Shown piece by piece: positions 25,252-34,835 of a stretch of 64,000 bases of DNA; position 1 is the first letter of the stretch; each line of letters opens with the position of its first letter. The DNA comes from an uncultured Bacilli bacterium (lineage in GTDB: Bacteria; Bacillota_I; Bacilli_A; RF39; UBA660). Made by a program: the position numbers and the translations under genes. The notes beneath the pieces were generated by a model. It saw nothing but the letters and a program-made list of their open reading frames with translations, did no database searches and was not told where the DNA came from. The DNA lies in NCBI GenBank assembly GCA_934097085.1, contig CAKONK010000008.1, forward strand, positions 9,601-73,600, given 5' to 3'.

Positions 25252-26295
25252 ATGGCAAAAGATTTAATGATAAGAAGCAGTAGTGCTGAATTTCTAATAT
25301 TTGAAAGACAAACACATGATAAGGGAATTCAAGTTAGATTTGAAGATGGTGATTTATGGCTAACACAGAAAGCTATTGGAGAACTTTTTAATACAACTCG
25401 AAATAATATTACTATGCATATTAATGATATATACGATAGTTATGAATTAGACCAAAATTCAACAAGTAAGAAATTCTTACTAGTTCAAAATGAAGGCGAT
25501 AGAAAAGTAAAAAGAAATATACAATATTACAACCTAGATGTGGTTATTTCAGTAGGTTACAAAGTAAACTCAGATAGAGCCATCCAATTTAGAAGGTGGG
25601 CAACTTATATATTAAAAGAGTTTTCAAAAAAAGGTTATATAATAGATAAAAGGAGAATGGCAAATGGTACATTCTTTGACGAAGACTACTATGATTCTTT
25701 ACTTGCCGAAATAAGAGAAATAAGATTATCAGAAAGACGCTTTTATCAAAAAGTTACTGATATTTATGCGACAAGCGTGGATTATGATAAAAAATCTCCG
25801 ACAACAATTAAATTTTTTAAAAAGGTTCAAAATAAAATGCATTATGCAGTATCACATCAAACTGCTGCTGAAATTATATATAATAGAGCTGACTCAGAGA
25901 AAGAACATATGGGTCTTACTTCTTGGAAAAACTGCCCAAATGGAAAAATTTTAGAAACGGATGTAGTTATAGCTAAAAACTATTTGTCTAAAGAAGAAAT
26001 GGAAAGTTTAGAACTAATAGTATCAGCATTTTTGGATTTAGCAGAAAATAGAGCAAAAAGGCACATTCCAATGACTATGGAAGATTGGTCGGAAAGAATA
26101 GATAAGTTTTTACTTGCGGATGATTTAGATATATTAAAAGATGCTGGAAAAATATCACACGAAATAGCTTGTGATAAAGCTTTATTAGAATTTGAAAAAT
26201 ATAGAGTTAAACAAGATCTATTATATAATTCTGATTTTGATAATTTTTTAACTGAAGCAAAAATGATAGAAAATGGAAGTGAAAGTAATGAATGA
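25252..26295 (+). CDS. rhuM: RhuM family protein
   Basis: A 347-residue protein of the RhuM (virulence protein) family. The N-terminal part with LWLTQKAIGELFNTTRNNI is a DNA-binding-like helix-turn-helix. The NLDVVISVGYKVNSDRAIQFRRWA block and the MGLTSWKNCPNG motif near the middle are family hallmarks. Its role is unproved, and it often lies in mobile or defence regions. GGAGGTG precedes the start at 25252. The last codons (GSESNE and stop) lie in the repeat at 26275-26315. Confidence 0.88.
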   Translation: MAKDLMIRSSSAEFLIFERQTHDKGIQVRFEDGDLWLTQKAIGELFNTTRNNITMHINDIYDSYELDQNSTSKKFLLVQNEGDRKVKRNIQYYNLDVVISVGYKVNSDRAIQFRRWATYILKEFSKKGYIIDKRRMANGTFFDEDYYDSLLAEIREIRLSERRFYQKVTDIYATSVDYDKKSPTTIKFFKKVQNKMHYAVSHQTAAEIIYNRADSEKEHMGLTSWKNCPNGKILETDVVIAKNYLSKEEMESLELIVSAFLDLAENRAKRHIPMTMEDWSERIDKFLLADDLDILKDAGKISHEIACDKALLEFEKYRVKQDLLYNSDFDNFLTEAKMIENGSESNE

Positions 26296-26315
26296 AAATA
26301 TAACAAAAATTAATT
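26275..26315 (+). repeat. Direct repeat of the ylqF 5' end, copy 2
   Basis: A 41-bp exact copy of 27477-27517. Weak similarity to ylqF continues for about 40 bases more (AATACTTGAAAATA recurs), showing that a longer 5' piece of ylqF was duplicated and is decaying. Confidence 0.9.
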
Positions 26316-26471
26316 GGTATGTGAGAAATCATGAAAAAACACACTTGAATACTTGAAAATAAAAGAAATTTTTTCTAAATACTTTGTATATTTTGGGACA
26401 TTTTTTAATAAATTTTAATTTAAATTGATAAGTGTATGACTTATGAAAAACTATAGAAAAGGAGGTTATTA

Positions 26472-27476
26472 ATGGAAGATAATAAACTAATTATATATAA
26501 AAATAGTGAAGGTAATATTATAGTAGATGCTATTTATAAAGACGAAACTTTATGGCTATCACAAAAGGGTATGTCAAAAGTTTTTGATGTTGGTGTACCA
26601 GCAATATCAAAACATTTAAAAAATATATTTAATGAAAACGAATTAGATAAAAATTCAGTTGTTTCCAAAATGGAAATAACTGCACCTGACGGGAAAAAAT
26701 ATAATACTGAAGTTTATAGTTTAGATGCTATAATTGCTGTTGGTTATAGAATTAATTCTAAAAAAGCAACAGAATTTAGAATATGGGCTACAAAAATTTT
26801 AAAAGAATATATGACAAAGGGTTTTGCTTTAAATGATGAACGTTTTATAAATGGAAATAAATATGATACAAAATATTTTGATGAATTATTAGAACGTATC
26901 AAAACAATTAGAGTAAGTGAAAGAATGGCATACCAAAAAATAACTGATTTATTTATTGCAACTTCAACTGATTACAGTCCTAAATCTGAAGAAGCTTATA
27001 CTTTCTTTAAAATTGTTCAAAATAAATTACACTATGCTATAAGTGGGCATACTGCTGCCGAATTAATATATAGTAGAGCAAACTCAGATAAAGAGCATAT
27101 GGGATTAACTAATTGGAAAAATTCTCCAGATGGTTTAATATATAAATATGATGTAGTTGTTGCTAAAAATTATTTAACTGAAGAAGAAATGAATAATTTA
27201 AAAGATTTAACGAATTTATTTTTAGTTTTTGCAGAAGATGAAGCAAAACAAAGACATGTAATGACAATGAAAGATTGGATAGATGCAACTGATGATTTAT
27301 TAAAATTTAGAAGAAAAGAAATATTAAATAATAGTGGCAGTATATCTCATATGGAAGCAGTAGAAAAAGCAGAAAAAGAATATGAAAAATTTAGAGTTAT
27401 ACAAGATCAAAAATATATTTCTTCAATGGATGAATTTTATAATAAATATTTAAATGAAAATAGTGATAATGAATAA
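26472..27476 (+). CDS. rhuM: RhuM family protein, second copy
   Basis: A 334-residue paralog of the gene at 25252, with LWLSQKGMSKVFDVGVPAI, the SLDAIIAVGYRINSKKATEFRIWA block and MGLTNWKNSPDG. The two differ throughout, so they are old paralogs or separate arrivals rather than a fresh duplication. A strong AAGGAGG site precedes the ATG. It ends directly before the ylqF copy at 27477. Function unproved. Confidence 0.88.
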   Translation: MEDNKLIIYKNSEGNIIVDAIYKDETLWLSQKGMSKVFDVGVPAISKHLKNIFNENELDKNSVVSKMEITAPDGKKYNTEVYSLDAIIAVGYRINSKKATEFRIWATKILKEYMTKGFALNDERFINGNKYDTKYFDELLERIKTIRVSERMAYQKITDLFIATSTDYSPKSEEAYTFFKIVQNKLHYAISGHTAAELIYSRANSDKEHMGLTNWKNSPDGLIYKYDVVVAKNYLTEEEMNNLKDLTNLFLVFAEDEAKQRHVMTMKDWIDATDDLLKFRRKEILNNSGSISHMEAVEKAEKEYEKFRVIQDQKYISSMDEFYNKYLNENSDNE

Positions 27477-27517
27477 GGAAGTGAAAGTAATGAATGAAAA
27501 TATAACAAAAATTAATT
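27477..27517 (+). repeat. Direct repeat of the ylqF 5' end, copy 3 (original)
   Basis: The functional copy, containing the ribosome site and first codons of ylqF. Identical over 41 bp to 26275-26315 and over 25 bp to 25202-25226. Confidence 0.9.
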
Positions 27518-28350
27518 ATTATCCAGGACATATGGCTAAAACAAAAAGACAAATACTTGAAAATATTAATTTAATTGATATTGTCTATGTAGTTGTTGAT
27601 GCAAGATGTCCAGCCTCTACGATGATAAAGGATATAAATGAAATAATAAAGGGTAAAACTAAAATTTTAGTTATGACCAAAAAAGATTTATGTGATGAAA
27701 AGAAAACAAATTATTTTGTAGAGTTTTATAAAAAGTCAGGTTATGAAGTAATACTTCTTGATTTAAAAAATAATAAAGATTTTAAAAAACTATTTGATAT
27801 TACTAAAAAGTGTACTTCATATATTCAAGAAAAAAGAAAAAGTAAAGGCTTAAAAGAAAAAGAAATTAAAGCATTAGTAATAGGTATTCCTAATGTAGGT
27901 AAATCAACTTTAATTAATAATATGGTAGGTAAAAAAGTTCAAAATGTTGGCAATAAACCAGGCGTAACTAAAAATTTAAATTTCTTGCCAACAAAATATG
28001 GTATAACACTTTTAGATTCTCCGGGAATATTATGGCCAAAACTTGATAATATGACACATGCTTATAATATGGCGACAATTGGCTCAATAAAAAAAGAAGT
28101 CTTAAATATATCTGATATTGGTATGTACATAATTAATTTCTATCTTAAAAGCTATCCAAACATTTTAAAGGATATTTATAAAACATCAGAAACTGATGCA
28201 ATTGAGGTATTTGATAATTTATCTCTAAAATGGGGATTTACAAAAAATGGGGAAACAGACTTTACAAAAGTTAGTGAAAGACTATATAATGATATTATTG
28301 GAGGAAAAATAAAAGGAATTACACTAGATGAAGAAAAGACAGATAATTAA
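27490..28350 (+). CDS. rbgA: Ribosome biogenesis GTPase YlqF (RbgA)
   Basis: A 286-residue circularly permuted GTPase that helps assemble the large ribosomal subunit. The motifs occur in permuted order: G4 (TKKD) first, then G1 (GIPNVGKST), then G3 (DSPG). The start at 27490 has GGAAG upstream; 12 upstream in-frame codons are read-through from the rhuM region. It heads an operon with rnhB, an ltaS-like gene and topA. The gene overlaps rnhB by 23 bases. Confidence 0.93.
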   Translation: MNENITKINYYPGHMAKTKRQILENINLIDIVYVVVDARCPASTMIKDINEIIKGKTKILVMTKKDLCDEKKTNYFVEFYKKSGYEVILLDLKNNKDFKKLFDITKKCTSYIQEKRKSKGLKEKEIKALVIGIPNVGKSTLINNMVGKKVQNVGNKPGVTKNLNFLPTKYGITLLDSPGILWPKLDNMTHAYNMATIGSIKKEVLNISDIGMYIINFYLKSYPNILKDIYKTSETDAIEVFDNLSLKWGFTKNGETDFTKVSERLYNDIIGGKIKGITLDEEKTDN

Positions 28351-29224
28351 TATATTAAATGATTTAAATATAGATAAAGATAAATATATAATTACAGGTA
28401 AAACTGCTCTTACTATTTATGGCATAACAAAAGAATGTGATTATATATTTTTAATGTGCAGTGAAAATGTAGATAATGAATTTATTAAAGTTACAAATGA
28501 TACTTGTGATTTTGAATTAGTTCATAATTTTAAAGTAGAATCGTTAGAATCACTTTTTGCTAAAGAAGAAAATAAAACTTTAAAAAGAAAAATTGAAGAT
28601 TTAATTTTAATAAAAGATAATCACCATTTTGAAAAAGAATTATATAATAAAGGTTATAAACTAATTGCAGGAACTGATGAAGCAGGAAGAGGACCTTTAT
28701 GTGGCCCAGTGGTTGCGGCAGCTGTAATACTTCCTCATAACTATGAACTTCCTGGTTTAACAGATTCAAAAAAACTTACAGAAAAGCAAAGAGAAAAATA
28801 TTTTGAAATTATAAAAAAAGATGCTATAAGTTATAGTATAAGTATAATTGATAATAAAAAAATAGATGAAATAAATATTTTAGAAGCATCAAGACTTGGT
28901 ATGAATACAGCAGTAGATAACCTAAAAGTTAAACCAGACTTTATAATAACGGATGCAATGGATTTAAAAAGAGAAAATTCTTTAGGAATAATTAAAGGTG
29001 ATGCTAAAAGTATTACCATAGCGGCTGCATCAGTCCTTGCAAAAGTAACAAGAGATCATATAATGGATGAATATGATAAAATATATCCACAGTATGAATA
29101 TAAAAAACATAAAGGTTATCCTACAAAAAGGCATCTTGAATTATTAGAAAAATATGGTATATTAGATATTTATAGGACTACATATGGTCCAGTTAAAAAA
29201 ATTATGGAGGAAAATAATGATTAA
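28328..29224 (+). CDS. rnhB: Ribonuclease HII with extra N-terminal domain
   Basis: Cleaves RNA in RNA/DNA hybrids, including single ribonucleotides. The catalytic domain begins near residue 112: AGTDEAGRG gives the first acidic pair, with GPVVAAAV, LTDSKKL and a later VTRDHIMD following. The first 110 residues are not part of the usual enzyme. They contain ITGKTALTIYG and a LFAKEENKTLKRKIEDLI helix, which recall minimal nucleotidyltransferase-like (AbiEii-type) proteins. At 298 residues it is about 80-100 longer than typical. It is coupled to ylqF by overlap. Confidence 0.9.
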   Translation: MKKRQIINILNDLNIDKDKYIITGKTALTIYGITKECDYIFLMCSENVDNEFIKVTNDTCDFELVHNFKVESLESLFAKEENKTLKRKIEDLILIKDNHHFEKELYNKGYKLIAGTDEAGRGPLCGPVVAAAVILPHNYELPGLTDSKKLTEKQREKYFEIIKKDAISYSISIIDNKKIDEINILEASRLGMNTAVDNLKVKPDFIITDAMDLKRENSLGIIKGDAKSITIAAASVLAKVTRDHIMDEYDKIYPQYEYKKHKGYPTKRHLELLEKYGILDIYRTTYGPVKKIMEENND

Positions 29225-31211
29225 AAATAAAATACTAAATAATTACTTAATTTTACTTACTTCTTGTTTTTTAATCGAAGTCATTTTTAGATTAATTAAT
29301 AATTTAAATATTTTAAATTTTTCTTTTTTAAGAACTTTTATAGGTATTAATGTAATTAGTATTATTTTATCTTTAATATATTCCTTATTTAAAAGAAAGG
29401 TTTCATATATATTATCAAGTATTACTGTTTTAATTTTTACTATTTATTCATATGTTCAAATGCTATTTTTAAACTTTTTAGGAGTTTATATGTCCTTTAA
29501 TACGGTAAGTCAAGCAGGGGCTGTAAAAAGTTATATAAAAGATTTTCTTAAAAGCAGTAAACCAGTATTTCTAACTTTATTTTTACCATTTATACTTCTT
29601 ATGTTAGTTTTTATTATTATTGGTATTAGACTTAAAAGTAAACCAAATGATTTTCATTTAAAAAAGAAATATAAATATGAATATCAAATTGTATCATGTA
29701 TTTTACTTATAGCACTATGTTTTTCCTCAATATTTTATTATCATTCATTAAGTGATAAATATAATGATAAATATCAAGTACTTTCTTTAAAAGAATTATT
29801 TTATAAAGCCTCAAATCCTAGTTTAGTAGTAAAGGATTTTGGCATTATTTCTTATGGTTTATTAGATTTAAAAAGTAAATATGTTGAGACAAATATTTAT
29901 AAAAATGATATAATTGCTTATAATCCAGATAAAGATAAAAGAGATATTGACGATACTACTTGGGAAAATATTATAAATAATGAAACTGATAGTACACTCA
30001 ACTCCTTAAATAATTTTTATATTAATAATAAGGTAACTAGTAAAAATGAATATACTGGTAAATATAAAAATAAGAACTTAATAGTTATTATGATGGAAAG
30101 TGTTAATGACATCATTATTAATGAAGAGTATTTTCCAAACTTTTATAAATTATTAAGTTCAAGTTATTACTTTGAAAATAATTATTCTCCGAGAAATAGT
30201 TGTGCTACAGGTAATAATGAATTTAGTGCAATGACTTCACTATATTCAATATATAATAATTGTACATCAAATTTATATGTAAATAATACTTATCCAGAAA
30301 GTATATTTAATTTATTTAATAATAAAGGTTATACCACAAATAGTTTTCATGATTATGATAATACTTATTATGAAAGAACAAGTATTCATCCAAATATGGG
30401 TAGTCAAAATTATTATGATGTTAATAGTTTAAATATGGATTATTCCAATGTTTATGGAGCTTGGCCTAGTGATGTAACTTTAATGGAAAAATATTTAGAA
30501 AAACTTGATGATATTGATGGTAAATTTATGAGTTATATTACAACTGTTACAACTCATCAGCCTTATGCATCACAAAGTGAATATGGAGATAAATATTTAG
30601 ATAAATTCGAGGGTACTTCTTATTCAATTGAACTTAAAAGATATCTTTCAAAAATGACTGAACTTGATAATGCTTTAGGCGTACTTATTGATGGTTTACA
30701 AGAAAGAAATCTTTTAGACGATACTATTATAGTACTTTTCGGAGATCATTATCCTTATGGTATAAATCTTAATATATTAAATGAAATACTTGATAGAGAT
30801 TTAAGTGATTATGAAAATGAAAAAGTACCACTTGTTATTTATGATAGCTCTTTAAAAGAAAGAGTAACTATGGATGAATATACAAGTTATATTAATATTC
30901 TTCCTACAATGGCAAATCTATTTGATTTAGATTATGATCCAAGATATTATATGGGTGATGATTTATTTTCTGATGATTATCAAAGTTTAGTAGTGTTCTA
31001 TGATTATTCATGGAAAAATGAATATGCATACTTTAATGCAAGTACTGGTAAGATTACTTACTTTACAGACTTTACATACTCAGATGAAGAAATTACAAAG
31101 ATAAATGAATTAATTTATGCTAAAATGAATATGAGTAGTAAAGCAATTAAAAATAATTATTTTGCTTACTTATTTGAAAAAATTGAAAATGAAAAGGAGA
31201 GTGTTCAATGA
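29217..31211 (+). CDS. LtaS-family sulfatase-fold membrane enzyme
   Basis: A 664-residue protein with five N-terminal membrane helices (to about residue 170) and an extracellular sulfatase-fold domain. IVIMMESVND is the metal-binding start, CATGNNEF holds the likely catalytic threonine, TTVTTHQPY and FGDHYPYG complete the site. This is the layout of lipoteichoic acid synthases, which polymerise glycerol phosphate from phosphatidylglycerol. Another phosphoglycerol transfer role is possible. The ATG at 29217 has GGAGG upstream and overlaps rnhB by eight bases. Confidence 0.85.
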   Translation: MIKNKILNNYLILLTSCFLIEVIFRLINNLNILNFSFLRTFIGINVISIILSLIYSLFKRKVSYILSSITVLIFTIYSYVQMLFLNFLGVYMSFNTVSQAGAVKSYIKDFLKSSKPVFLTLFLPFILLMLVFIIIGIRLKSKPNDFHLKKKYKYEYQIVSCILLIALCFSSIFYYHSLSDKYNDKYQVLSLKELFYKASNPSLVVKDFGIISYGLLDLKSKYVETNIYKNDIIAYNPDKDKRDIDDTTWENIINNETDSTLNSLNNFYINNKVTSKNEYTGKYKNKNLIVIMMESVNDIIINEEYFPNFYKLLSSSYYFENNYSPRNSCATGNNEFSAMTSLYSIYNNCTSNLYVNNTYPESIFNLFNNKGYTTNSFHDYDNTYYERTSIHPNMGSQNYYDVNSLNMDYSNVYGAWPSDVTLMEKYLEKLDDIDGKFMSYITTVTTHQPYASQSEYGDKYLDKFEGTSYSIELKRYLSKMTELDNALGVLIDGLQERNLLDDTIIVLFGDHYPYGINLNILNEILDRDLSDYENEKVPLVIYDSSLKERVTMDEYTSYINILPTMANLFDLDYDPRYYMGDDLFSDDYQSLVVFYDYSWKNEYAYFNASTGKITYFTDFTYSDEEITKINELIYAKMNMSSKAIKNNYFAYLFEKIENEKESVQ

Positions 31212-33232
31212 AAAACATAATAATCGTGGAGTCCCCTGCAAAATGTAAAACAATATCTAAGTATTTGGGAGGGGATTATACTGTAGTTTCTTCGAAAGGT
31301 CATATTAGAGATTTAGCAACCTCTGGAAAGTATGGGCTTGGTATTGATATTGAAAATGATTTTAAACCTAGTTATGAAATAATTAAGGGTAAAAAGAAAG
31401 ATGTTAAATATTTAAAAGATTTAATTGAAAAAGCAGATCATATTTACCTTGCAACCGACCCAGACCGTGAGGGAGAAACTATTTCTTGGCATTTATATGA
31501 TGAATTAAAAGTACCTGATGAAAAATATGATAGAATAGTGTTTAATGAAATTACTAAAGATGTTGTTCTAAAGGCTTTAAAAAATCCTCGAAGAATTGAT
31601 ATGAATTTAGTTCATTCTGGAGAAGCTCGTAGATTTTTAGATAGAATTATTGGCTTTAGATTAAGTAAAGTTATGCAGTCTAAAACAGCTGGTAAATCTG
31701 CGGGTAGAGTGCAATCTGTTGCTTTAAAACTTATTGTTGATAGAGAAAGAGAAATACTTGCATTTATTCCTAAAGAATATTGGACTATTGAAGCTGACTT
31801 CAAAGACTTTAAGGCAAATTTAGAAACTTATAAAGAAAAAGCTATAGAAATTCCAAATGAAAAAGAGGCTGATAAAATACTTGATAGTTTAACAAATACA
31901 TTTACTATTAAAAGTGTCGAAGAAAAAGAAAAGAAAAGAAGTGCAAAAGAGGTATTTAAAACTTCAACACTTCAACAGGCATGCTCTAATAAACTAGGGT
32001 TTGCTGCCTCAAAGACAATGAAAATTGCTCAAAAACTTTATGAGGGTATTGAACTCGAGGATGGATTTCATGGCCTTATTACTTATATGCGTACTGATAG
32101 TGTAAGACTTTCTGATGAATTTACTTCTGCATCTTTTGCCTATATTAATAGTAAGTTTGGTAAAGACTATGTAGGTTATGTTAAAAAAGGTAAAAAGACT
32201 GAAAATGTTCAAGATGCTCACGAAGGTATTAGACCAACAAATATTAATTATGAACCAGATAAAATTAAAAAGTATTTAGCACCTGATGAATATAAACTTT
32301 ATAGAATTATTTACTATAGAGCGCTTGCTTCATTAATGGCTGATGCTAAATTTAATTCGACTACAGTACTACTTGATAATAATGATTATGGTTTTAAAGC
32401 AACTGGTAGTGTTCTTACATTTGATGGTTATTTAAAAGTTTATGGTGATTATGAAGATCAAGAAGATACAATTTTACCAGACTTTAAAAATTATAAATCA
32501 GGTATAATTTTATCTGATACAATTACTAAAACTCAACACTTTACAAAACCACCTGCAAGATTTACTGAAAGCTCTCTTATTAAAGAACTTGAATCACTTG
32601 GTATAGGAAGGCCCTCAACTTATGCAACAATTATTTCCACAATTAAAGATAGGGGATATGTTACCCTTGAGGATAAAAAGTTTGTTCCAACAGAGGTTGG
32701 TTTTGAAACCACTGATAAATTGCAAGAATTTTTCTCAAGTATTGTAAACGTTAAATATACCGCTAATATGGAAAAAGATTTAGATGAGATTGCCGAAGGC
32801 AATGAGGATTATAAAAAAATGTTAAAAGACTTTTATGATAATTTTGCTCCTCTTGTAGATAATGCCTTTAAAAATATGGAAAAGAAGAAACCCGAAGAAA
32901 CTGGTGAAAAATGTCCAGAATGTGGTAGTCCTTTAGTTATTAGAAAAGGTAAGTATGGACAGTTTACAGCATGCTCTAATTACCCAACTTGTAAATATAT
33001 TAAAAAAGAAAATAAACAAACAGAAAAAGAAATTATTTGCAAATGTCCAAAATGTGAAGGTAATATTATTGTTAGAAAAACTAAAAAAGGAAAAGAATTT
33101 TATGGATGTGATAATTTTCCTAAATGCAAATATGCATCTTGGTATAAACCAACTGGTGATAAATGTCCTAAATGTAATGATTTATTAGTTATTAAAAATG
33201 GTGAAGTAATTTGTCCTACTTGTGATGAATAA
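31208..33232 (+). CDS. topA: DNA topoisomerase I
   Basis: Relaxes negative supercoils by single-strand passage. The Toprim domain starts IIVESPAKCKTI and contains DPDREGE. The catalytic tyrosine is in YMRTDS, at about residue 297. Three C-terminal Cys4 zinc-binding repeats follow (CPECGSP...CSNYPTC and two more). At 674 residues it is full length. It overlaps the previous gene by four bases (ATGA) and ends in a terminator. Confidence 0.95.
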   Translation: MKNIIIVESPAKCKTISKYLGGDYTVVSSKGHIRDLATSGKYGLGIDIENDFKPSYEIIKGKKKDVKYLKDLIEKADHIYLATDPDREGETISWHLYDELKVPDEKYDRIVFNEITKDVVLKALKNPRRIDMNLVHSGEARRFLDRIIGFRLSKVMQSKTAGKSAGRVQSVALKLIVDREREILAFIPKEYWTIEADFKDFKANLETYKEKAIEIPNEKEADKILDSLTNTFTIKSVEEKEKKRSAKEVFKTSTLQQACSNKLGFAASKTMKIAQKLYEGIELEDGFHGLITYMRTDSVRLSDEFTSASFAYINSKFGKDYVGYVKKGKKTENVQDAHEGIRPTNINYEPDKIKKYLAPDEYKLYRIIYYRALASLMADAKFNSTTVLLDNNDYGFKATGSVLTFDGYLKVYGDYEDQEDTILPDFKNYKSGIILSDTITKTQHFTKPPARFTESSLIKELESLGIGRPSTYATIISTIKDRGYVTLEDKKFVPTEVGFETTDKLQEFFSSIVNVKYTANMEKDLDEIAEGNEDYKKMLKDFYDNFAPLVDNAFKNMEKKKPEETGEKCPECGSPLVIRKGKYGQFTACSNYPTCKYIKKENKQTEKEIICKCPKCEGNIIVRKTKKGKEFYGCDNFPKCKYASWYKPTGDKCPKCNDLLVIKNGEVICPTCDE

Positions 33233-33247
33233 TTCATCATTTTTTTT
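33223..33247 (+). terminator. topA terminator
   Basis: TGATGAAT and ATTCATCA (33223-33239) form a tight palindrome over the stop codon, followed by eight T. Confidence 0.75.
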
Positions 33248-33311
33248 GATATTAAAAAAAATACTAAGATCTTGCTTAATCCCAGTGTTTACCTAGTTCG
33301 TATTTTCCTAT

Positions 33312-33440
33312 ATCTTATACATTTAAGAAAAAATACCTACGAAAATACGTTAAAAGCACTAGTAATTTATAAATTTTTATAGTAAAATTAGTTTGTAAAG
33401 TACAAAAGTACAGTGATAAATTTTCTTAAATGTATAAGAT
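33312..33440. repeat. 20-bp inverted repeats flanking 89 bp upstream of DGR target 1
   Basis: The left arm 33312-33331 and right arm 33421-33440 are perfect reverse complements of 20 bases. The 89-bp spacer holds possible -10 boxes in both directions (TATAGT at 33378 in the present direction; TATAAA in the other). The right arm ends 24 bases before the start codon of the target gene. Such a layout is typical of invertible promoters, but no recombinase gene lies in the window. Confidence 0.55.
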
Positions 33441-33464
33441 TTGAGAAAAAAGGAAGGCGTATTT

Positions 33465-34748
33465 ATGGGAAAAAATAAGAAAAAGGGTATTTTGATTATA
33501 TCTTGTTTGTTCGTAATATTGTTATCAATATTTTTATATCCAAGAAAAGATGATAATAAAAGTATAATAAAAAAGTCTTATGCTTTTAAAATTAAAAATA
33601 ATGGAGAAACAAGTTATACTTCAGTAGATACTATTCCAAGCGATTTAACAAATTATCATATTGATGAAGAAAAAACAATATGTGAAAATGGTGGTAAGGT
33701 CTCAATAGTGGGTAATAAACTAGCTTATCAAACATTAGGTTCTGATAGATGTAGTGTTTATTTATATTATGAAGAACTTCACGATATTAATATAAATGTT
33801 TCTAATCCAAGTTATCTTTTAGGGGGATATACAAAAAGCATAACTAATTGTGCAAATGCATCTTGGGATTATAAATTAAATGGAGTTGTTATTGACAGTA
33901 TTAATGGTAATACAAAATGTGATTTATCTTTAACTCAAAAGACACCCTCTAATGAAGAACTACTTTCTACAGTAGTAAATAATAAAGCCACTAGAAATGA
34001 AAATGGAAAAAGATATGAAGGAAAAAATCCAAATAATTATATATGGTTTAATGATGAATTATGGAGAATAATAGGAAATATTCCAGTATGTTTAACAAGT
34101 GGATGTAGTACTACTGAAAATAGAGTAAAAATAATAAGAAATGATTCAATTGGAGCTATAAAATATGGAAGAAATTCAACATGGATGGGAAGTAATATTC
34201 AAAAACTATTAAATACATGTTATTTAGGAAAAGAATCATCATGTGATAGTTATTGTTATTCATTTTCTACATCAGTAAAAGGAACATGTGATTACTCAGC
34301 AGATGGAATAGTTGTAACTGATTATTATGGCAAAATGGTTGAGGATGTATACTTTAATGTAGGAGTGGGAGATTCAACATATAAATCAGCGGCAAATTAT
34401 TATACACAAGAAATTGCTACTCATGCAACTAGTACTTCAAAAATAGGACTGATGTATGCAAGTGATTGGGGTTATGCAATCGAAGGATTTAATGGAGTCT
34501 TAGGAAGTAGTGGAAGTCCTCAAAATTCATCTGATAAAAACTGGTTATTTTCAAATGGTAATGAATGGACAATGAATGCATATTCTTCTTCGAATCCTCT
34601 TCTCGTCGGCACCAGTGGCTTTCTGTACGACGACTCGGCTTCGTTTGGCTATGCAGCTAGACCAGTCTTATATCTAAAATCTAATGTATATGTAGTAAGT
34701 GAAACTGGAACTGGAACAAAGGTAGATCCATATAGGATAGGGATGTAA
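33465..34748 (+). CDS. DGR target protein 1, membrane-anchored variable protein
   Basis: A 427-residue protein with an N-terminal signal anchor (about 7-22), a 130-residue N-terminal region, and a C-terminal domain from about residue 160 that it shares almost unchanged with the protein at 37206. That domain holds paired cysteines (CLTSGC, CDSYC) and ends ARPVLYLKSNVYVV, the usual close of the C-type-lectin/FGE-like fold used by diversity-generating retroelements. Residues about 375-398 are the variable region. AAGGAAGG precedes the ATG at 33465; a TTG at 33441 is less likely. It is probably a surface ligand-binding protein. A possible invertible element lies upstream. Confidence 0.85.
   Translation: MGKNKKKGILIISCLFVILLSIFLYPRKDDNKSIIKKSYAFKIKNNGETSYTSVDTIPSDLTNYHIDEEKTICENGGKVSIVGNKLAYQTLGSDRCSVYLYYEELHDININVSNPSYLLGGYTKSITNCANASWDYKLNGVVIDSINGNTKCDLSLTQKTPSNEELLSTVVNNKATRNENGKRYEGKNPNNYIWFNDELWRIIGNIPVCLTSGCSTTENRVKIIRNDSIGAIKYGRNSTWMGSNIQKLLNTCYLGKESSCDSYCYSFSTSVKGTCDYSADGIVVTDYYGKMVEDVYFNVGVGDSTYKSAANYYTQEIATHATSTSKIGLMYASDWGYAIEGFNGVLGSSGSPQNSSDKNWLFSNGNEWTMNAYSSSNPLLVGTSGFLYDDSASFGYAARPVLYLKSNVYVVSETGTGTKVDPYRIGM
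34586..34658 (+). repeat. DGR variable region VR1
   Basis: 73 bp aligned without gaps to the template 36723-36795. There are 14 mismatches, and 11 are at template adenines (A to C, G or T). They mostly fall on the AAC/AAT codons. The three others are C to G, T to C and G to A in one short block. Confidence 0.9.
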
Positions 34749-34752
34749 TATA

Positions 34753-34780
34753 AATCGTGCTTCGCTATGTGAAGCCGATT
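34753..34780 (+). terminator. Hairpin after DGR target 1
   Basis: AATCG plus GCTTC pairs with GAAGC plus CGATT with one bulged T. The tail is only weakly T-rich. The same hairpin occurs after target 2, so the whole gene end is duplicated. It is probably a terminator rather than a DGR cruciform, being 95 bases from VR1. Confidence 0.55.
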
Positions 34781-34835
34781 TTAGAAAATTATAAACATTA
34801 CATTTTCAATGTAAAGTAGAAAGGATGTGTTAAAT

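Noticed and set aside
25252..27476. The rhuM pair as a recent tandem duplication
   Set aside because: The two proteins differ throughout; only the flanking ylqF-derived repeats are identical.
34753..34780. Hairpin after VR1 as a DGR target-recognition cruciform
   Set aside because: It is 95 bases from the variable region and recurs after target 2 with a T run, so a terminator copied with the gene end is simpler.
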